The notes under the pieces: generated by a model
Database searches by the model: none
Seen by the model: the letters and a program-made list of their open reading frames with translations, nothing else
What the model was told of the DNA's origin: nothing
Part shown: piece by piece, positions 33,949 through 43,889 of the stretch
How positions within the stretch are numbered: position 1 is the first letter of the stretch
Layout of the letters: every line of letters begins with the position of its first letter
From: Afipia sp.
Lineage (GTDB): Bacteria > Pseudomonadota > Alphaproteobacteria > Rhizobiales > Xanthobacteraceae
Reading direction: 5' to 3'
Assembly: GCA_024508675.1 (NCBI GenBank)
Contig: JANINQ010000008.1
Span: 1 to 64,000, forward strand
DNA: 64,000 nt
Position numbers and translations under genes: made by a program

Positions 33949-35265
33949 TTACGCCGCTGCGGCGGTGACCAGACGGCTGGCTTCGCCGCGGCGATAGACC
34001 ATGAGTGTTGCGATCAGTCCGCAGATTGCCGCGAAGGTCATCCACAGGCCCGGCGCGGCCTTGTCGCCGGTTGCTTCGATCAGTGCTGTCGAAACAGCGG
34101 GCGTGAAGCCGCCGAACAGGGCGGTGGCGAGGCTGTAGCACAGCGAGAAACCGACAGTGCGCACACTGGCCGGCACGATCTCGGTGAGCGCGACGACCAT
34201 CGCGCCGTTGTAGCTGGCATAAAGAAACGACAGCCACAGTTCCACCATCAGCATCCGCTCGAACGACGGCGCCGACACCAGCCAAGACATCGCCGGGTAG
34301 GCGGTAAGAATTGTCAGAACCGTGAACCCGGACAGGATCGGCCGCCGCCCGATGCGATCGGACAGCGCACCCATCACCGGCAGCCAGAACAGGTTCGATA
34401 GGGCGACGCAGAAGGTGACGATCAGCGAGTCCGTGATGGTCAATTTCAGCACGCTCTTGCCGAAGGTCGGCGTGTAAACGGTGATCAGGTAAAACGACAC
34501 GGTGGTCATCACCACCAGCAGCATCCCTGCGAGAACAATCCACCAGTTCGACAGGATCGAATTGAAGATTTCCGTCATGGTCGGATGATGTTTGCGCGCG
34601 AGAAATGCTTCGGTCTCCTGCAGCGAGCGCCGGATCACGAAGATGAACGGCACGATCAGCGAGCCGATGAAGAACGGAATCCGCCAGCCCCAGTCCGCCA
34701 TGATTTGCGGCGACATCTGCGTATTGAGAACGTAGCCGATGATCGCGGCGACGATGATGGCGACCTGCTGGCTGCCGGATTGCCAGCTCACATAAAAACC
34801 TTTGCGGTTCGGCGGCGCCATTTCCGCAAGATAAACCGACACGCCGCCAAGCTCGACGCCAGCGGAGAATCCTTGCAGCAGACGGCCGATCAGCACCAGC
34901 GCCGGTGCGGCCAAACCGATCGTTGCATAGGACGGCACGAAAGCGATCAGCACGGTGCCGACAGCCATGATCGCCAGCGTCACGATCAGGCCCTTGCGGC
35001 GTCCGACGCGGTCCACATAGGAGCCGAGCACCACAGCGCCGAGCGGGCGCATCAGGAAGCCCGCGCCGAAGGTCATGAAGGTCAGCAGCAGCGAAGCGAA
35101 TTCATTACCTGCGGGAAAGAACGCGTTTGCGATGTAAGTCGCGTAGAATCCGAACAGGAAGAAGTCGAACATCTCCAGGAAATTGCCGCTGGTCACGCGC
35201 AGCACTGCCGCGAGTTTCGACTGTGTAGTCTTCGGCGTTGATGCATCCGGGATGGTGACTGTCAT
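33949..35265 (-). CDS. MFS transporter, metabolite:H+ symporter (MHS) family
   Basis: 438 residues with twelve transmembrane helices. The MHS marks are [24 protein letters not shown] in the first helix, [21 protein letters not shown] with the loop 2-3 motif, and a matching AYPAMSWLV stretch. Relatives move citrate, tricarballylate, shikimate, proline or betaine with protons. The ligand is unknown. It lies 101 bases downstream of a FAD dehydrogenase on the same strand, so it may import that enzyme's substrate. Its ribosome-binding site is masked by a hairpin. Confidence 0.9.
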   Translation of the reverse strand: MTVTIPDASTPKTTQSKLAAVLRVTSGNFLEMFDFFLFGFYATYIANAFFPAGNEFASLLLTFMTFGAGFLMRPLGAVVLGSYVDRVGRRKGLIVTLAIMAVGTVLIAFVPSYATIGLAAPALVLIGRLLQGFSAGVELGGVSVYLAEMAPPNRKGFYVSWQSGSQQVAIIVAAIIGYVLNTQMSPQIMADWGWRIPFFIGSLIVPFIFVIRRSLQETEAFLARKHHPTMTEIFNSILSNWWIVLAGMLLVVMTTVSFYLITVYTPTFGKSVLKLTITDSLIVTFCVALSNLFWLPVMGALSDRIGRRPILSGFTVLTILTAYPAMSWLVSAPSFERMLMVELWLSFLYASYNGAMVVALTEIVPASVRTVGFSLCYSLATALFGGFTPAVSTALIEATGDKAAPGLWMTFAAICGLIATLMVYRRGEASRLVTAAAA

Positions 35266-35270
35266 GCGGC

Positions 35271-35301
35271 TCTCCCTGAAATCTTCTTATTTTCAGGGAG
35301 A
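35271..35301 (-). promoter_or_regulatory. Hairpin masking the ribosome-binding site of the MFS gene
   Basis: On the minus strand tctccctgaaa and tttcagggaga form a perfect 11-base stem with a 9-base loop. The 3' arm holds the Shine-Dalgarno-like agggaga, and the ATG follows 5 bases later. Folding would hide the ribosome-binding site, a geometry seen in translational switches and temperature sensors. It does not resemble the ROSE elements of rhizobial heat-shock genes, so an operator for a dimeric regulator is the alternative. Confidence 0.6.
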
Positions 35302-35366
35302 TAGACTGTGCCATTTTGTCGCATGTCGCAAGATGGCCGACCCGCCTTTCGGCGGTCGCGGCGCGA

Positions 35367-37025
35367 TCAAATCACCGCTTTCGCCGCCGCCCGTCCGGCA
35401 TTGCGGCCCGAGAACAGGCAGCCGCCAAGGAAGGTGCCTTCGAGTGCGCGGTAGCCGTGCACGCCCCCGCCGCCGAAGCCTGCCGCTTCGCCGACGGCGT
35501 AGAGTCCCGGAATGATGTTTCCGTCATTACCGAACACGCGTGAATCGAGATCGGTTTCGAATCCGCCGAGCGTCTTGCGGGTCAGGATGTTGAGCTTCAC
35601 TGCGATCAGCGGGCCATGAGCCGGATCGAGAATCTTGTGCGGCTTGGCGGTGCGGATCAGCTTGTCGCCGATGTAGCGCCGCGCGTTGTGGATGCCCATC
35701 ACCTGGGTGTCCTTGACGTAAGGATTGTCGATCTCGCGGTCGCGCGCCTCGATCTGCGTCCGGATGAACGATGGATCGAGGAGGCTGGCGCCGCCGAGCT
35801 TGTTCATGGCGGCGACAAGGTCTTCGAGATTGTCGCGGACGATGAAGTCCGCGCCCTTGTTCTTGAAGGCTTCGACCGGCTCGGGACCACCCTTGGCTCC
35901 CGCGCGGCGGATCACCTGCCGCCAGCTCTTGCCGGTGAGATCGGGATTCTGTTCAGAGCCGGAGAGACCGAATTCTTTCTTGATGATGCTCTGGGTCAGG
36001 ATGAACCACGAATAGTCATAGCCGGTGCGCATGATGTATTCGAGCTGTCCGAGCGTGTCGTAGCCGGGATAAAGCGGCGAGGGCAGGCGCTTGCCGGTGG
36101 CGTCGAACCACATCGACGATGGCCCCGGCAGAATGCGGATGCCGTGACCCGGCCAGATCGGCGCCCAGTTGCGGACGCCTTCGACGTAATGCCACATGCG
36201 GTCGCGGTTGATCAGGCGCGCACCCGCGGCCTCTGTAATGCCGATCATCCGTCCATCCACGTGAGCGGGAACGCCCGCCACCATGAACTTTGGCGGCGCG
36301 CCAAGACGCTTCGGCCAGTTCTGCCGCACGAGATCATGATTGCCGCCGATGCCGCCGGAGGCGACGATCACGGCCTGCGCCTTGAGCGAGAAATCTCCGG
36401 CCTCGACGCGCGAGGAACTTTCGCCGCGGGCTTCGGAGGAAGGTTCAAGCAATTTACCGCTGACGCCGGTAGCCGCGCCGCCGGTCATCTCGAGCGTATC
36501 GACCCGGTGCCGGAACTTGAAGACAATGCGGCCGGTCTTGGCATGCTCGCGGGCGCGGCGCTCAAACGGTTCCAGGACACCGGGGCCGGTGCCCCATGTG
36601 ATGTGGAAACGCGGCACTGAATTACCGTGTCCCATGGCATCGTAACCGCCGCGCTCGGCCCAGCCGACGACAGGAAACAGCCGGTGGCCCATCGCCTGCA
36701 GCCATCCGCGCTTCTCTCCGGCGGCGAAGGCGACATAGGCTTCCGCCCACTTCTTCGGCCAGTGATCCTCGTCGCGGTCGAAGCCCGCCGTTCCCATCCA
36801 GTCCTGCAAGGCCAGGTCGTGGGAATCCTTGATGCCGAGCCGCCGCTGTTCGGGCGTATCGACCAGGAACAGCCCGCCGAGGGACCAGAAGGCCTGCCCG
36901 CCGAGGTTCTGCTCGCCTTCCTGATCGACAACGATCACGCGCTTGCCTGCGTCGGCCAGTTCGTTCGCTGCCACAAGACCGGCCAGCCCGGCTCCGACAA
37001 CAACCACGTCCGCATCGTTCGCCAT
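35367..37025 (-). CDS. FAD-binding dehydrogenase (fumarate reductase/3-ketosteroid dehydrogenase-like)
   Basis: 552 residues. The Rossmann FAD motif VVVVGAGLAGLVAANELA lies at about 7-24, followed by GGQAFWSLGG and, near the end, GLYAVGEAAGFGGGGVHGYRALEGTFLGGCLFSGR, which closes the FAD site. The layout is that of the KsdD/fumarate-reductase flavoprotein family, soluble and without extra cofactors. Substrate is unknown; steroid or short-chain acid substrates are both possible. It is upstream of the MHS-type transporter on the same strand. Confidence 0.86.
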   Translation of the reverse strand: MANDADVVVVGAGLAGLVAANELADAGKRVIVVDQEGEQNLGGQAFWSLGGLFLVDTPEQRRLGIKDSHDLALQDWMGTAGFDRDEDHWPKKWAEAYVAFAAGEKRGWLQAMGHRLFPVVGWAERGGYDAMGHGNSVPRFHITWGTGPGVLEPFERRAREHAKTGRIVFKFRHRVDTLEMTGGAATGVSGKLLEPSSEARGESSSRVEAGDFSLKAQAVIVASGGIGGNHDLVRQNWPKRLGAPPKFMVAGVPAHVDGRMIGITEAAGARLINRDRMWHYVEGVRNWAPIWPGHGIRILPGPSSMWFDATGKRLPSPLYPGYDTLGQLEYIMRTGYDYSWFILTQSIIKKEFGLSGSEQNPDLTGKSWRQVIRRAGAKGGPEPVEAFKNKGADFIVRDNLEDLVAAMNKLGGASLLDPSFIRTQIEARDREIDNPYVKDTQVMGIHNARRYIGDKLIRTAKPHKILDPAHGPLIAVKLNILTRKTLGGFETDLDSRVFGNDGNIIPGLYAVGEAAGFGGGGVHGYRALEGTFLGGCLFSGRNAGRAAAKAVI

Positions 37026-37287
37026 TTTGTTCCCCTTGCCCTGCGGGAATAGAAACGCGGCACGCGAAGCCGGGTCAATGGAAATCGCGGCGAGCGATTC
37101 AGGCCCAGTCGTTCAGTGAACGATACCGCGCTGTTCCAATTCGGGATCAGCCGGTGCAAGTGCAGCAAGCCAGCAACACTACGGCAGAATCCATTCGCGC
37201 GTTACAAGGCGATCTGGACAAAAAACCAGACTCGCAACACGCTGATGTTGCCCCGATCGACACTGGCAGGGGGCGACGGGGCCGGCA

Positions 37288-37749
37288 ATGAAGATTGTGA
37301 CGGGGTTACTTGCGGCAGTCCTTCTCCTGCTGGGAGTTGGAGCGAGCCACGCCGTGGTCCGGATTTCTGACGACCGCGGCGGCCGCATCGGCACCTATGT
37401 CGACAAGTACCAAAGCCTCAAGGGCTCCGGCGAGACCGTGGTGATCGACGGGCTGTGCGCGTCGGCCTGCACCATCGTGCTGGGCGCCGTTCCCCATGAC
37501 AAGATCTGCGTGACCTCGCGCGCCAGCCTCGGATTCCATGCCGCATGGGACTTCGGCGCAGGCGGTCGGCCTGTGACCAATCGCGAAGCGACCCGGATGC
37601 TCTACGAGATGTATCCGTCGTCGATCCGGAGCTGGATTTCCCGGCGCGGCGGGCTGAAACCCCGCATGATCTTCCTGCGCGGTCGCGAACTCGCGAGTAT
37701 GTACCGCCCGTGCTATATGGACGCACAGGCCTCCGCGCACCTCCGCTAG
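37288..37749 (+). CDS. Secreted ClpP-like (COG3904-type) protein
   Basis: 153 residues with a signal peptide (about 1-22, SHA). The mature part has a short ClpP/SppA-like core: GETVVIDGLCASACTIVLG, in which the Ser of CASAC occupies the nucleophile position, and ICVTSRASLGFHAAWD, with a His in the place of a catalytic base. Two cysteines in the nucleophile loop and others at the C-terminus may form disulfides. Related small periplasmic proteins are widely present in this order but uncharacterised. No partner gene is apparent; activity as a protease is not proven. Confidence 0.75.
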   Translation: MKIVTGLLAAVLLLLGVGASHAVVRISDDRGGRIGTYVDKYQSLKGSGETVVIDGLCASACTIVLGAVPHDKICVTSRASLGFHAAWDFGAGGRPVTNREATRMLYEMYPSSIRSWISRRGGLKPRMIFLRGRELASMYRPCYMDAQASAHLR

Positions 37750-37904
37750 CCGCAAAATCGCGATTCCACAGCCGTTCGCTCGCCGCCATGTGATCGGACA
37801 TGGCGGTGCCGCGCTTGCCCGTCAGGGCTGCGCGCTCTATCCCATGCCGAGCTTGGAACAGGCGGCAGGATGACCGCCCGCGAAGGATCAAGGAACGGAT
37901 TGCG

Positions 37905-38495
37905 ATGGACAGGACGACCCGGCCGCTTGTGATCATTGCCGCGTTTGCCGCCAGTCTCGCAGTCGGACTTCTGGTGACGCTCTGGCTGATGGGTGGATTG
38001 CCGCGTGCCGCTGCGCCCTCGGCCATCGGAGGCCCATTCCGGCTGACCGATCAGGCCGGACAGGTGGTGACGGAAAAGAATCTGCTCGGAAAACCGAGCA
38101 TCGTTTTTTTCGGCTTCACCCACTGCCCGGATGTGTGTCCGACTGCGCTGTTCGAAATGTCCGAGGTGCTGCGGGCCATGGGCTCCGATGCCGACAAGGT
38201 GAATGCGTATTTCGTCTCGGTCGATCCCGAGCGCGACACCCCTGCCGTGATGAAGGATTACCTGTCGAGCTTCGATCCGCATCTCAAGGCGCTCACCGGC
38301 ACACCGGATGAGGTGGCCAAGGTGATCTCGGCCTATCGGGTCTATGCCAAGAAGATTCCGCTGAAGGACGGTGACTACACGATGGATCACACCGCCCTGA
38401 TCTATCTGATGGACCGCAATGGCAACTTCGTTCGGCCTTTTAATCTCAAGCGCACGCCGGAAGAGGCTGCCGCGGAGCTGAAGCGTTATCTCTGA
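37905..38495 (+). CDS. SCO1/SenC family copper chaperone
   Basis: 196 residues from the ATG at 37905, with ggaac 6 bases ahead; the open frame upstream is not conserved-looking. One N-terminal membrane anchor (about 9-28) precedes a thioredoxin-like domain with the copper-binding FTHCPDVCPT (Cys pair) and the third ligand His in DHTALIYLMD. SCO proteins deliver copper to the CuA site of cytochrome c oxidase on the periplasmic side. The stop overlaps the convergent glycosyltransferase stop by 10 bases. Confidence 0.94.
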   Translation: MDRTTRPLVIIAAFAASLAVGLLVTLWLMGGLPRAAAPSAIGGPFRLTDQAGQVVTEKNLLGKPSIVFFGFTHCPDVCPTALFEMSEVLRAMGSDADKVNAYFVSVDPERDTPAVMKDYLSSFDPHLKALTGTPDEVAKVISAYRVYAKKIPLKDGDYTMDHTALIYLMDRNGNFVRPFNLKRTPEEAAAELKRYL

Positions 38496-40516
38496 GCCGC
38501 TCTGCGCCGGGTCTTCTGATTTCGGATCGAAGCTGCAATGCGCGAGTGGCGGGCAAGGCCGTGTTCGGTTTTCTCCCAGCGGTAGGGCTCGGTCAGGAAC
38601 TGATAGAGCGCGCGCCAGGCTGCGATGGACAGGCAAATCCAGTAAATCGGCGTCAGAAGCAATACCCATGACTCGGCAAGCAAGCCTCGCTTTGCCAGCC
38701 CGATCAGTCCGATCACCATCGTGGTCAGATAGCCTGCTGCAATTGTTGCCAGATAGAGTTCGATAAATGGCTTTGCGAAGAACGATGCCACGCTGTCGTC
38801 GAACAGGCTCATCACGGCACGAACCAGAATTTCGCCGATCAGCAACGGGTGGGCGAGCGCAGTCAGGACATTGCCGCCAACAAAGATGTTGAGCGTGAAG
38901 AATCCGCCGGGTCCGGCATCGCGCCACAACTGCCGCGGCGAGCGCATGTGCACGCTCCATGTCTGCATCCATCCCTTCATCCACCGCGAACGCTGGCGCA
39001 GCCACGCGCCGAACCGCGCGGGTGCTTCCTCGTAGGTGGTCGATGGAAACATCACGGAACGATAACCGAAACGTGCGAGCCGGAATCCGAGATCTGCGTC
39101 TTCAGTGACATTGTAGGGGTCCCAGCCACCGACCTCGCGAAGCACGTCGGTGCGGAAATGGTTGGACGATCCGCCAAGTGGCAGCGGCATCTCGAAATTG
39201 GAAAAGCCCTGCAGGAACACATCGAACTGCCCTGCATATTCAGCAGTGAATATGCGCGGCAGCCAGCCGTCGGCAGTGTTGTCGATGCAGAGGCTGGCCT
39301 GCGCGCAGACGACCTCCGGCTCATATGTATTGAAGACGTCGAGTGCACCCCGAAGCTGGCCTGGATCAGGCCGGTCTTCCGCATCGAACACCGTGATGAA
39401 GGTTCCGCGTGCAAAAGTGAGCGCGCAGTTCAGGGCCTTGGGCTTGGTCTTTGGTCCTGCAATCGGCGCGATGATGACCTGGACATGCGGCATCGGCCCG
39501 AGCTTTGCGATTGCCGCGCGGGTCTGCAGATCGTCTGCTTCGATGACGAGTTTGATGTCAAGTTTCTCGGGTGGATAGTCGAGCGCATTGAGATGCTGCA
39601 TCAGCGGCGCGACGGAGGATGCTTCGCGGTACAGCGCGGCAACCACGGTATAGATGGGAAGCTGGCTGTCGTGCAGGCGCGGCAATCGCCGCCGGCGTTT
39701 GGGCGGCGAGAAACATCCGGCCAGCCGCAGGCTGGTAAATAGCAGAAACCAGATGGCGAGGATCACGCCGCAGATATCGATCGTCAGCATCGGGGCCAGC
39801 GTCAGCAGCGCAGTGGGGGCGGCAAGACGCAGGAGATACCTGAAAAAGCGAGAGGTGGGGCTTTGCGATGCCGTCACAGGGGCCGCTGACAGATGCGGGA
39901 AACGCGCAGCGAGGCCTTCCGCCGCGACATCACCCAGCGCATCGCCCGAGTGATATTCGAGGAATGCGTTGAAGCGCGCGACCGGGACAAGACGTAGACG
40001 CGGACACAACGATGGATACTCCGCGCTCAGCCGCGCGATGCGCCGTGCGCTGTATCCGTGCGGAGCGGAGACGAAGACAAGTTCGCCCCGTTGCCGGATC
40101 GGCAGAATCCCGTGGCGCGCGCACAGGTGAATGCTGTGCTGCGGAAGCAGGCAGTCGGCGAGGTCGAGGTCTTCAAGGGTTTCAATGCTGACGCCGGTGT
40201 CTGCGGCCAGGTATTCGAGATAGGCATCCTCGCTGATCACGCCCCACTGGATCAGAACCCGATCGGCGCCGATCCCGACATCCTCGCTGCGCTGTTCAGC
40301 CGCTGCGAGGAGCGCCGGCGCAAGGACATGACGCAGGCAGTCGAGCTCAGCGGCGGGGCCGGGTTCACGATAGCCGGGCTGGTTGTCGTTCTGTGACCGT
40401 GGGAATCCAAGAAAACCGGCGAGAGACGCCGTCAATGTCCGGGCGGTCGCCGTCAGGCTGGCAAGTCGCTGCAGCCTTGGTCCGCCGCCCTCGCGTGCCT
40501 GCCCAGCCACGGTCAT
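38486..40516 (-). CDS. Glycosyltransferase family 2 with GspE/MshEN-like N-terminal domain (NfrB-like)
   Basis: 676 residues from the ATG at 40516; a longer frame to 40627 would overlap the divergent gene. Residues about 80-185 resemble the type II secretion GspE N-terminal fold: LIQWGVISEDAYLEYLAADTG, LLPQHSIHL and ILPIRQRGELVFVSAP. A GT2 catalytic domain follows with FDAEDRPDPG (metal site), TEDADLGFRL and the QRSRWMKG motif, flanked by about four membrane helices. Domain order matches the phage N4 receptor protein NfrB, whose N-terminal domain binds c-di-GMP and activates the transferase. The polymer is unknown. Confidence 0.82.
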   Translation of the reverse strand: MTVAGQAREGGGPRLQRLASLTATARTLTASLAGFLGFPRSQNDNQPGYREPGPAAELDCLRHVLAPALLAAAEQRSEDVGIGADRVLIQWGVISEDAYLEYLAADTGVSIETLEDLDLADCLLPQHSIHLCARHGILPIRQRGELVFVSAPHGYSARRIARLSAEYPSLCPRLRLVPVARFNAFLEYHSGDALGDVAAEGLAARFPHLSAAPVTASQSPTSRFFRYLLRLAAPTALLTLAPMLTIDICGVILAIWFLLFTSLRLAGCFSPPKRRRRLPRLHDSQLPIYTVVAALYREASSVAPLMQHLNALDYPPEKLDIKLVIEADDLQTRAAIAKLGPMPHVQVIIAPIAGPKTKPKALNCALTFARGTFITVFDAEDRPDPGQLRGALDVFNTYEPEVVCAQASLCIDNTADGWLPRIFTAEYAGQFDVFLQGFSNFEMPLPLGGSSNHFRTDVLREVGGWDPYNVTEDADLGFRLARFGYRSVMFPSTTYEEAPARFGAWLRQRSRWMKGWMQTWSVHMRSPRQLWRDAGPGGFFTLNIFVGGNVLTALAHPLLIGEILVRAVMSLFDDSVASFFAKPFIELYLATIAAGYLTTMVIGLIGLAKRGLLAESWVLLLTPIYWICLSIAAWRALYQFLTEPYRWEKTEHGLARHSRIAASIRNQKTRRRAAQR

Positions 40517-40598
40517 TTGACCGTTACCCCACGCCACAAACGCACTCGAATCGTCCCGCGGATGGTCTATAAGACCCAGCACGCGGAACCCCCGAGCA

Positions 40599-41537
40599 AT
40601 GCAACCACAGATGGTAACTGCCTTCAATGTCCGTTTGCGTCAGACTGCCTATGCAGCTCTTGGCGCTGCTTTGGCATTGACGGCTGTGTGCATGCCGGCG
40701 GTGCAGGCATTTGCGCAGGGCGCGGCGCCATCGGCAAAGCCTGCACAGACCGCCATTCCCCAGCCCGCCGCGCCGCAGGCCGTGCCGGGTTTCTGGGACC
40801 CGCGGCGGCGGCCGGACCGGCCGGACCTGTCGCGCCTGACCGTGATCCGTTTCCTCACCGAGACCGATTACCCGCCATTCAATTTTACCGGGCCTGACGG
40901 CAATCCCGCGGGCTTCAACGTCGATCTGGCGCGGCTGATCTGCGAAGAGATCAAGGTCGCCTGCACGATCCAGATGCGCCGGTTCGAGACGCTGGTGGAT
41001 GCGATCAACGGCAACCGCGGTGATGCCATTATTGCGTCGCTGGCCGCGACCCCGCAGCTTCGCGCCAAACTCGATTTCAGCGATCCCTATTACCGCTCGC
41101 CGGCGCGCTTCGTGTCGCGGCGGGACGCTGTGATGACGGAAGTTCGCCCGGAATATCTTGAAGGCAAGAAGGTCGGTGCGATCACGGGTTCATCGCACGA
41201 GGCCTATCTGAAAGCGCTGTTTACCGACGCACAGCTGGTTGCCTTTCCGAATGACGAGGCGCTTCGCCTTGCGCTGCGCCGGGGTGAGGTCGATTTTATT
41301 TTCGGTGATGCGATCTCGCTGGCGTTCTGGATCAATGGCACCGATTCCGGCGATTGCTGCGCGTTCAGCGGTGGCCCCTTCATCGAAAGCCGTTATTTCG
41401 GCGAAGGTGTCAGCATCGGCGTCAAGCGCGGCAATGACGTGCTGCGCCAGGCGCTGAACTGGGCGATGTTCCGGCTGTGGGAAAAGGGCCGTTACACCGA
41501 CTTGTGGCTGCGCTATTTCTCGGTCAGTCCGTTCTAG
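40599..41537 (+). CDS. Periplasmic solute-binding protein of amino-acid type
   Basis: 312 residues with a signal peptide (about 1-35, AFA), a Pro/Ala-rich linker, and a family 3 solute-binding domain: TETDYPPFNFTGPDGNPAGFNVDLARLIC, FETLVDAINGNRGDAIIASLAATPQ and the second-lobe GAITGSSHEAYLKALF. It should bind a small amino acid or similar ligand in the periplasm. No permease or ATPase gene is adjacent, so it may use components encoded elsewhere. ATG 40611 is an alternative start. It is divergent from the NfrB-like gene. Confidence 0.87.
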   Translation: MQPQMVTAFNVRLRQTAYAALGAALALTAVCMPAVQAFAQGAAPSAKPAQTAIPQPAAPQAVPGFWDPRRRPDRPDLSRLTVIRFLTETDYPPFNFTGPDGNPAGFNVDLARLICEEIKVACTIQMRRFETLVDAINGNRGDAIIASLAATPQLRAKLDFSDPYYRSPARFVSRRDAVMTEVRPEYLEGKKVGAITGSSHEAYLKALFTDAQLVAFPNDEALRLALRRGEVDFIFGDAISLAFWINGTDSGDCCAFSGGPFIESRYFGEGVSIGVKRGNDVLRQALNWAMFRLWEKGRYTDLWLRYFSVSPF

Positions 41538-41551
41538 CTTTGGACAAAGCA

Positions 41552-42202
41552 ATGACTCTGACGCGAACGGCGAAATTGAAGCGAACCGCCGTGGCGCTTC
41601 TTGCGCTGCTGGGCTGGACGGCGCTGATCGTTGGATATGCGCGTTTCACGGGGTCCATGGGCGATCAGGGATTATCGCTTGCCGAGGCCACGGTGCGCTT
41701 CTTCTCGTTCTTCACGGTCCAGACCAATGTTCTCGCTGCGCTGGTGCTGACGGCGTTCGCGATCAAGACCGGGCCGGAGGAGTGGCTGGTGCATCCGTTC
41801 GTACGCTCGGCGGTCGCGGCCTATATCGTGATGGTGGGCATTATCTACATCACGGTGCTGCGCCCTCTCGAACCGTCGCAGAACGCGATGTCTTTCACCA
41901 ATATCGTGATGCATTACCTGATGCCCATCGCCTATCTGCTGTTCTGGCTGGCCTGTGTCCGCAAGGCGGGGCTGCGCTGGTACGATCCGCTGCTCTGGGT
42001 GATCTATCCGTTGTTCTATCTCGGCTTTGTGCTGGTGCGCGGAAAGATGTCCGGCTTCTATCCATACCCCTTTATCGACGCCAAGACCTTGGGTTATGCA
42101 GGCGTTGCGGCTAATACAGCCGGATTGCTGGTCGTCTGCGCTGCGATCGGCTTGTGTCTGGTCTTGATCGGGTGGTGGCTCGCGCGCCGCCAACCTGTCT
42201 GA
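41552..42202 (+). CDS. Pr6Pr (FAR-17a/AIG1-like) family membrane protein
   Basis: 216 residues from the ATG at 41552, 14 bases after the previous stop. Six transmembrane segments, with [33 protein letters not shown] and [12 protein letters not shown] typical of the Pr6Pr family, including a conserved His. Eukaryotic relatives (AIG1/ADTRP) hydrolyse fatty-acid esters of hydroxy fatty acids; bacterial function is unknown. It is followed by lysK 25 bases later. Confidence 0.85.
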   Translation: MTLTRTAKLKRTAVALLALLGWTALIVGYARFTGSMGDQGLSLAEATVRFFSFFTVQTNVLAALVLTAFAIKTGPEEWLVHPFVRSAVAAYIVMVGIIYITVLRPLEPSQNAMSFTNIVMHYLMPIAYLLFWLACVRKAGLRWYDPLLWVIYPLFYLGFVLVRGKMSGFYPYPFIDAKTLGYAGVAANTAGLLVVCAAIGLCLVLIGWWLARRQPV

Positions 42203-42227
42203 ACTGATCCCCGCGCGGAGATTCCTG

Positions 42228-43868
42228 ATGTCGACTGAAATGCCTGTCACCGCGAGCGACCTGCGGGCGCTTGCCGAACAATCCAATGCCTGGCCGTTCG
42301 AGCAGGCGAAGCAGATTGTCGCGCGGTTGAAGAAAAAGCCGAAGGACGAGGTGCTGTTTGAGACTGGTTATGGCCCGTCGGGCCTGCCGCATATCGGCAC
42401 TTTCGGCGAGGTCGCGCGCACCACCATGGTGCGCCACGCGTTCCGCGTGCTTACAGAAGACAAGATCAAGACGCGTCTTCTGGCGTTTTCCGACGACATG
42501 GACGGCCTGCGCAAGGTACCTGAGAATGTGCCGAACAAGGAGATGCTGGAACAGGATCTCGGCAAGCCGCTGACGCAGGTGCGCGATCCGTTCGGCACGC
42601 ATCCGAGCTTCGGCGAACACAACAATGCGCGGCTGCGCGCGTTCCTCGATACGTTCGGCTTCGACTACGAGTTCGCCTCGTCGACGCAGTATTACAAGTC
42701 CGGCCGCTTCGACGCGACGCTGCTGAAGATGCTGGCGAACATCGACAAAGTGATGGCGATCATGCTGCCGTCGCTGCGCGAGGAGCGTGCCGCGACCTAT
42801 TCGCCGTTTCTGCCGATCTCGCCGCGCACCGGCGTCGTGCTGCAAGTGCCGATTGTCGAGCATGACGCGAAGGCGGGCACGGTGTCCTATGACGATCCGG
42901 ATACGAAGGAGCGGGTCACCGTTCCGGTCACCGGCGGTCACTGCAAGCTGCAGTGGAAGCCGGACTGGGCGATGCGCTGGGTCGCGCTCGGCGTCGATTA
43001 TGAAATGGCGGGCAAGGACCTGATCGATTCGGTGAAGCTGTCGGGCAAGATTTGTACGGCCCTTGGAGGCACGCCGCCGGAAGGCTTCAACTACGAACTG
43101 TTTCTCGACGACAAGGGCCAGAAGATTTCCAAGTCGAAGGGCAACGGCCTCACCATCGACGAATGGCTGCGCTATGCCTCGCCGGAATCGCTATCGCTGT
43201 TCATGTACCGCGAACCGAAGGCGGCGAAGCGGCTGTATTTCGACGTCATTCCGCGCAATGTCGATGACTACCAGCAGTTCATCGACGGCTATCCGCGTCA
43301 AGACGGCAAGCAGCGCCTGAGTAATCCGGTCTGGCACATTCATGCCGGCAATCCGCCGCTAGGCGATATGCCGGTGACGTTCCAGCTCTTGCTGACGCTG
43401 GTGTCGTCGTCGAATGCGGAGAATGCCGAAACGCTGTGGGGCTTCATCGGCCGCTATCGTCCCGGCGTGACGCCGCAGACTCATCCGAAGCTCGACGCGA
43501 TGGTCGGCTACGCGATCAACTACTACCGCGATTTCGTCGCGCCCTCGAAGACGTTCCGAGAGCCATCCGAAAGCGAGCGGGCCGCCTTGACCGATCTGCG
43601 CAACGCGCTGGCGCAACTGCCGCAGGATGCGTCCGCAGAAGACATCCAGAACGTGGTCTATGAGATCGGCCGCCGCGAGCCGTTCCTTGATCACAAGAAG
43701 AGCGGCAAGGATGGCCGCCCCGGCGTGTCGCTGGACTGGTTCAACATGCTCTATCAGGTGCTGCTCGGTCAGGAGAAAGGCCCGCGCTTCGGCTCGTTCG
43801 TTGCGGTTTATGGCGTTGCGAACGCGATCGCGATGATCGATGCGACGCTGAAGCGGGCAGCGGCTTAA
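42228..43868 (+). CDS. lysK: Lysine--tRNA ligase, class I
   Basis: 546 residues, full length for the archaeal-type class I enzyme, which replaces the class II LysS in many Alphaproteobacteria. The HIGH-type signature is in [15 protein letters not shown] and the KMSKS-type loop is KISKSKGN. It charges tRNA-Lys in the cytoplasm. The following gene, an aminoacyl-tRNA deacylase, begins 21 bases later on the same strand, so translation-quality genes are grouped here. Confidence 0.97.
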   Translation: MSTEMPVTASDLRALAEQSNAWPFEQAKQIVARLKKKPKDEVLFETGYGPSGLPHIGTFGEVARTTMVRHAFRVLTEDKIKTRLLAFSDDMDGLRKVPENVPNKEMLEQDLGKPLTQVRDPFGTHPSFGEHNNARLRAFLDTFGFDYEFASSTQYYKSGRFDATLLKMLANIDKVMAIMLPSLREERAATYSPFLPISPRTGVVLQVPIVEHDAKAGTVSYDDPDTKERVTVPVTGGHCKLQWKPDWAMRWVALGVDYEMAGKDLIDSVKLSGKICTALGGTPPEGFNYELFLDDKGQKISKSKGNGLTIDEWLRYASPESLSLFMYREPKAAKRLYFDVIPRNVDDYQQFIDGYPRQDGKQRLSNPVWHIHAGNPPLGDMPVTFQLLLTLVSSSNAENAETLWGFIGRYRPGVTPQTHPKLDAMVGYAINYYRDFVAPSKTFREPSESERAALTDLRNALAQLPQDASAEDIQNVVYEIGRREPFLDHKKSGKDGRPGVSLDWFNMLYQVLLGQEKGPRFGSFVAVYGVANAIAMIDATLKRAAA

Positions 43869-43889
43869 GCCTCCGTATTGGAGTGAGCC

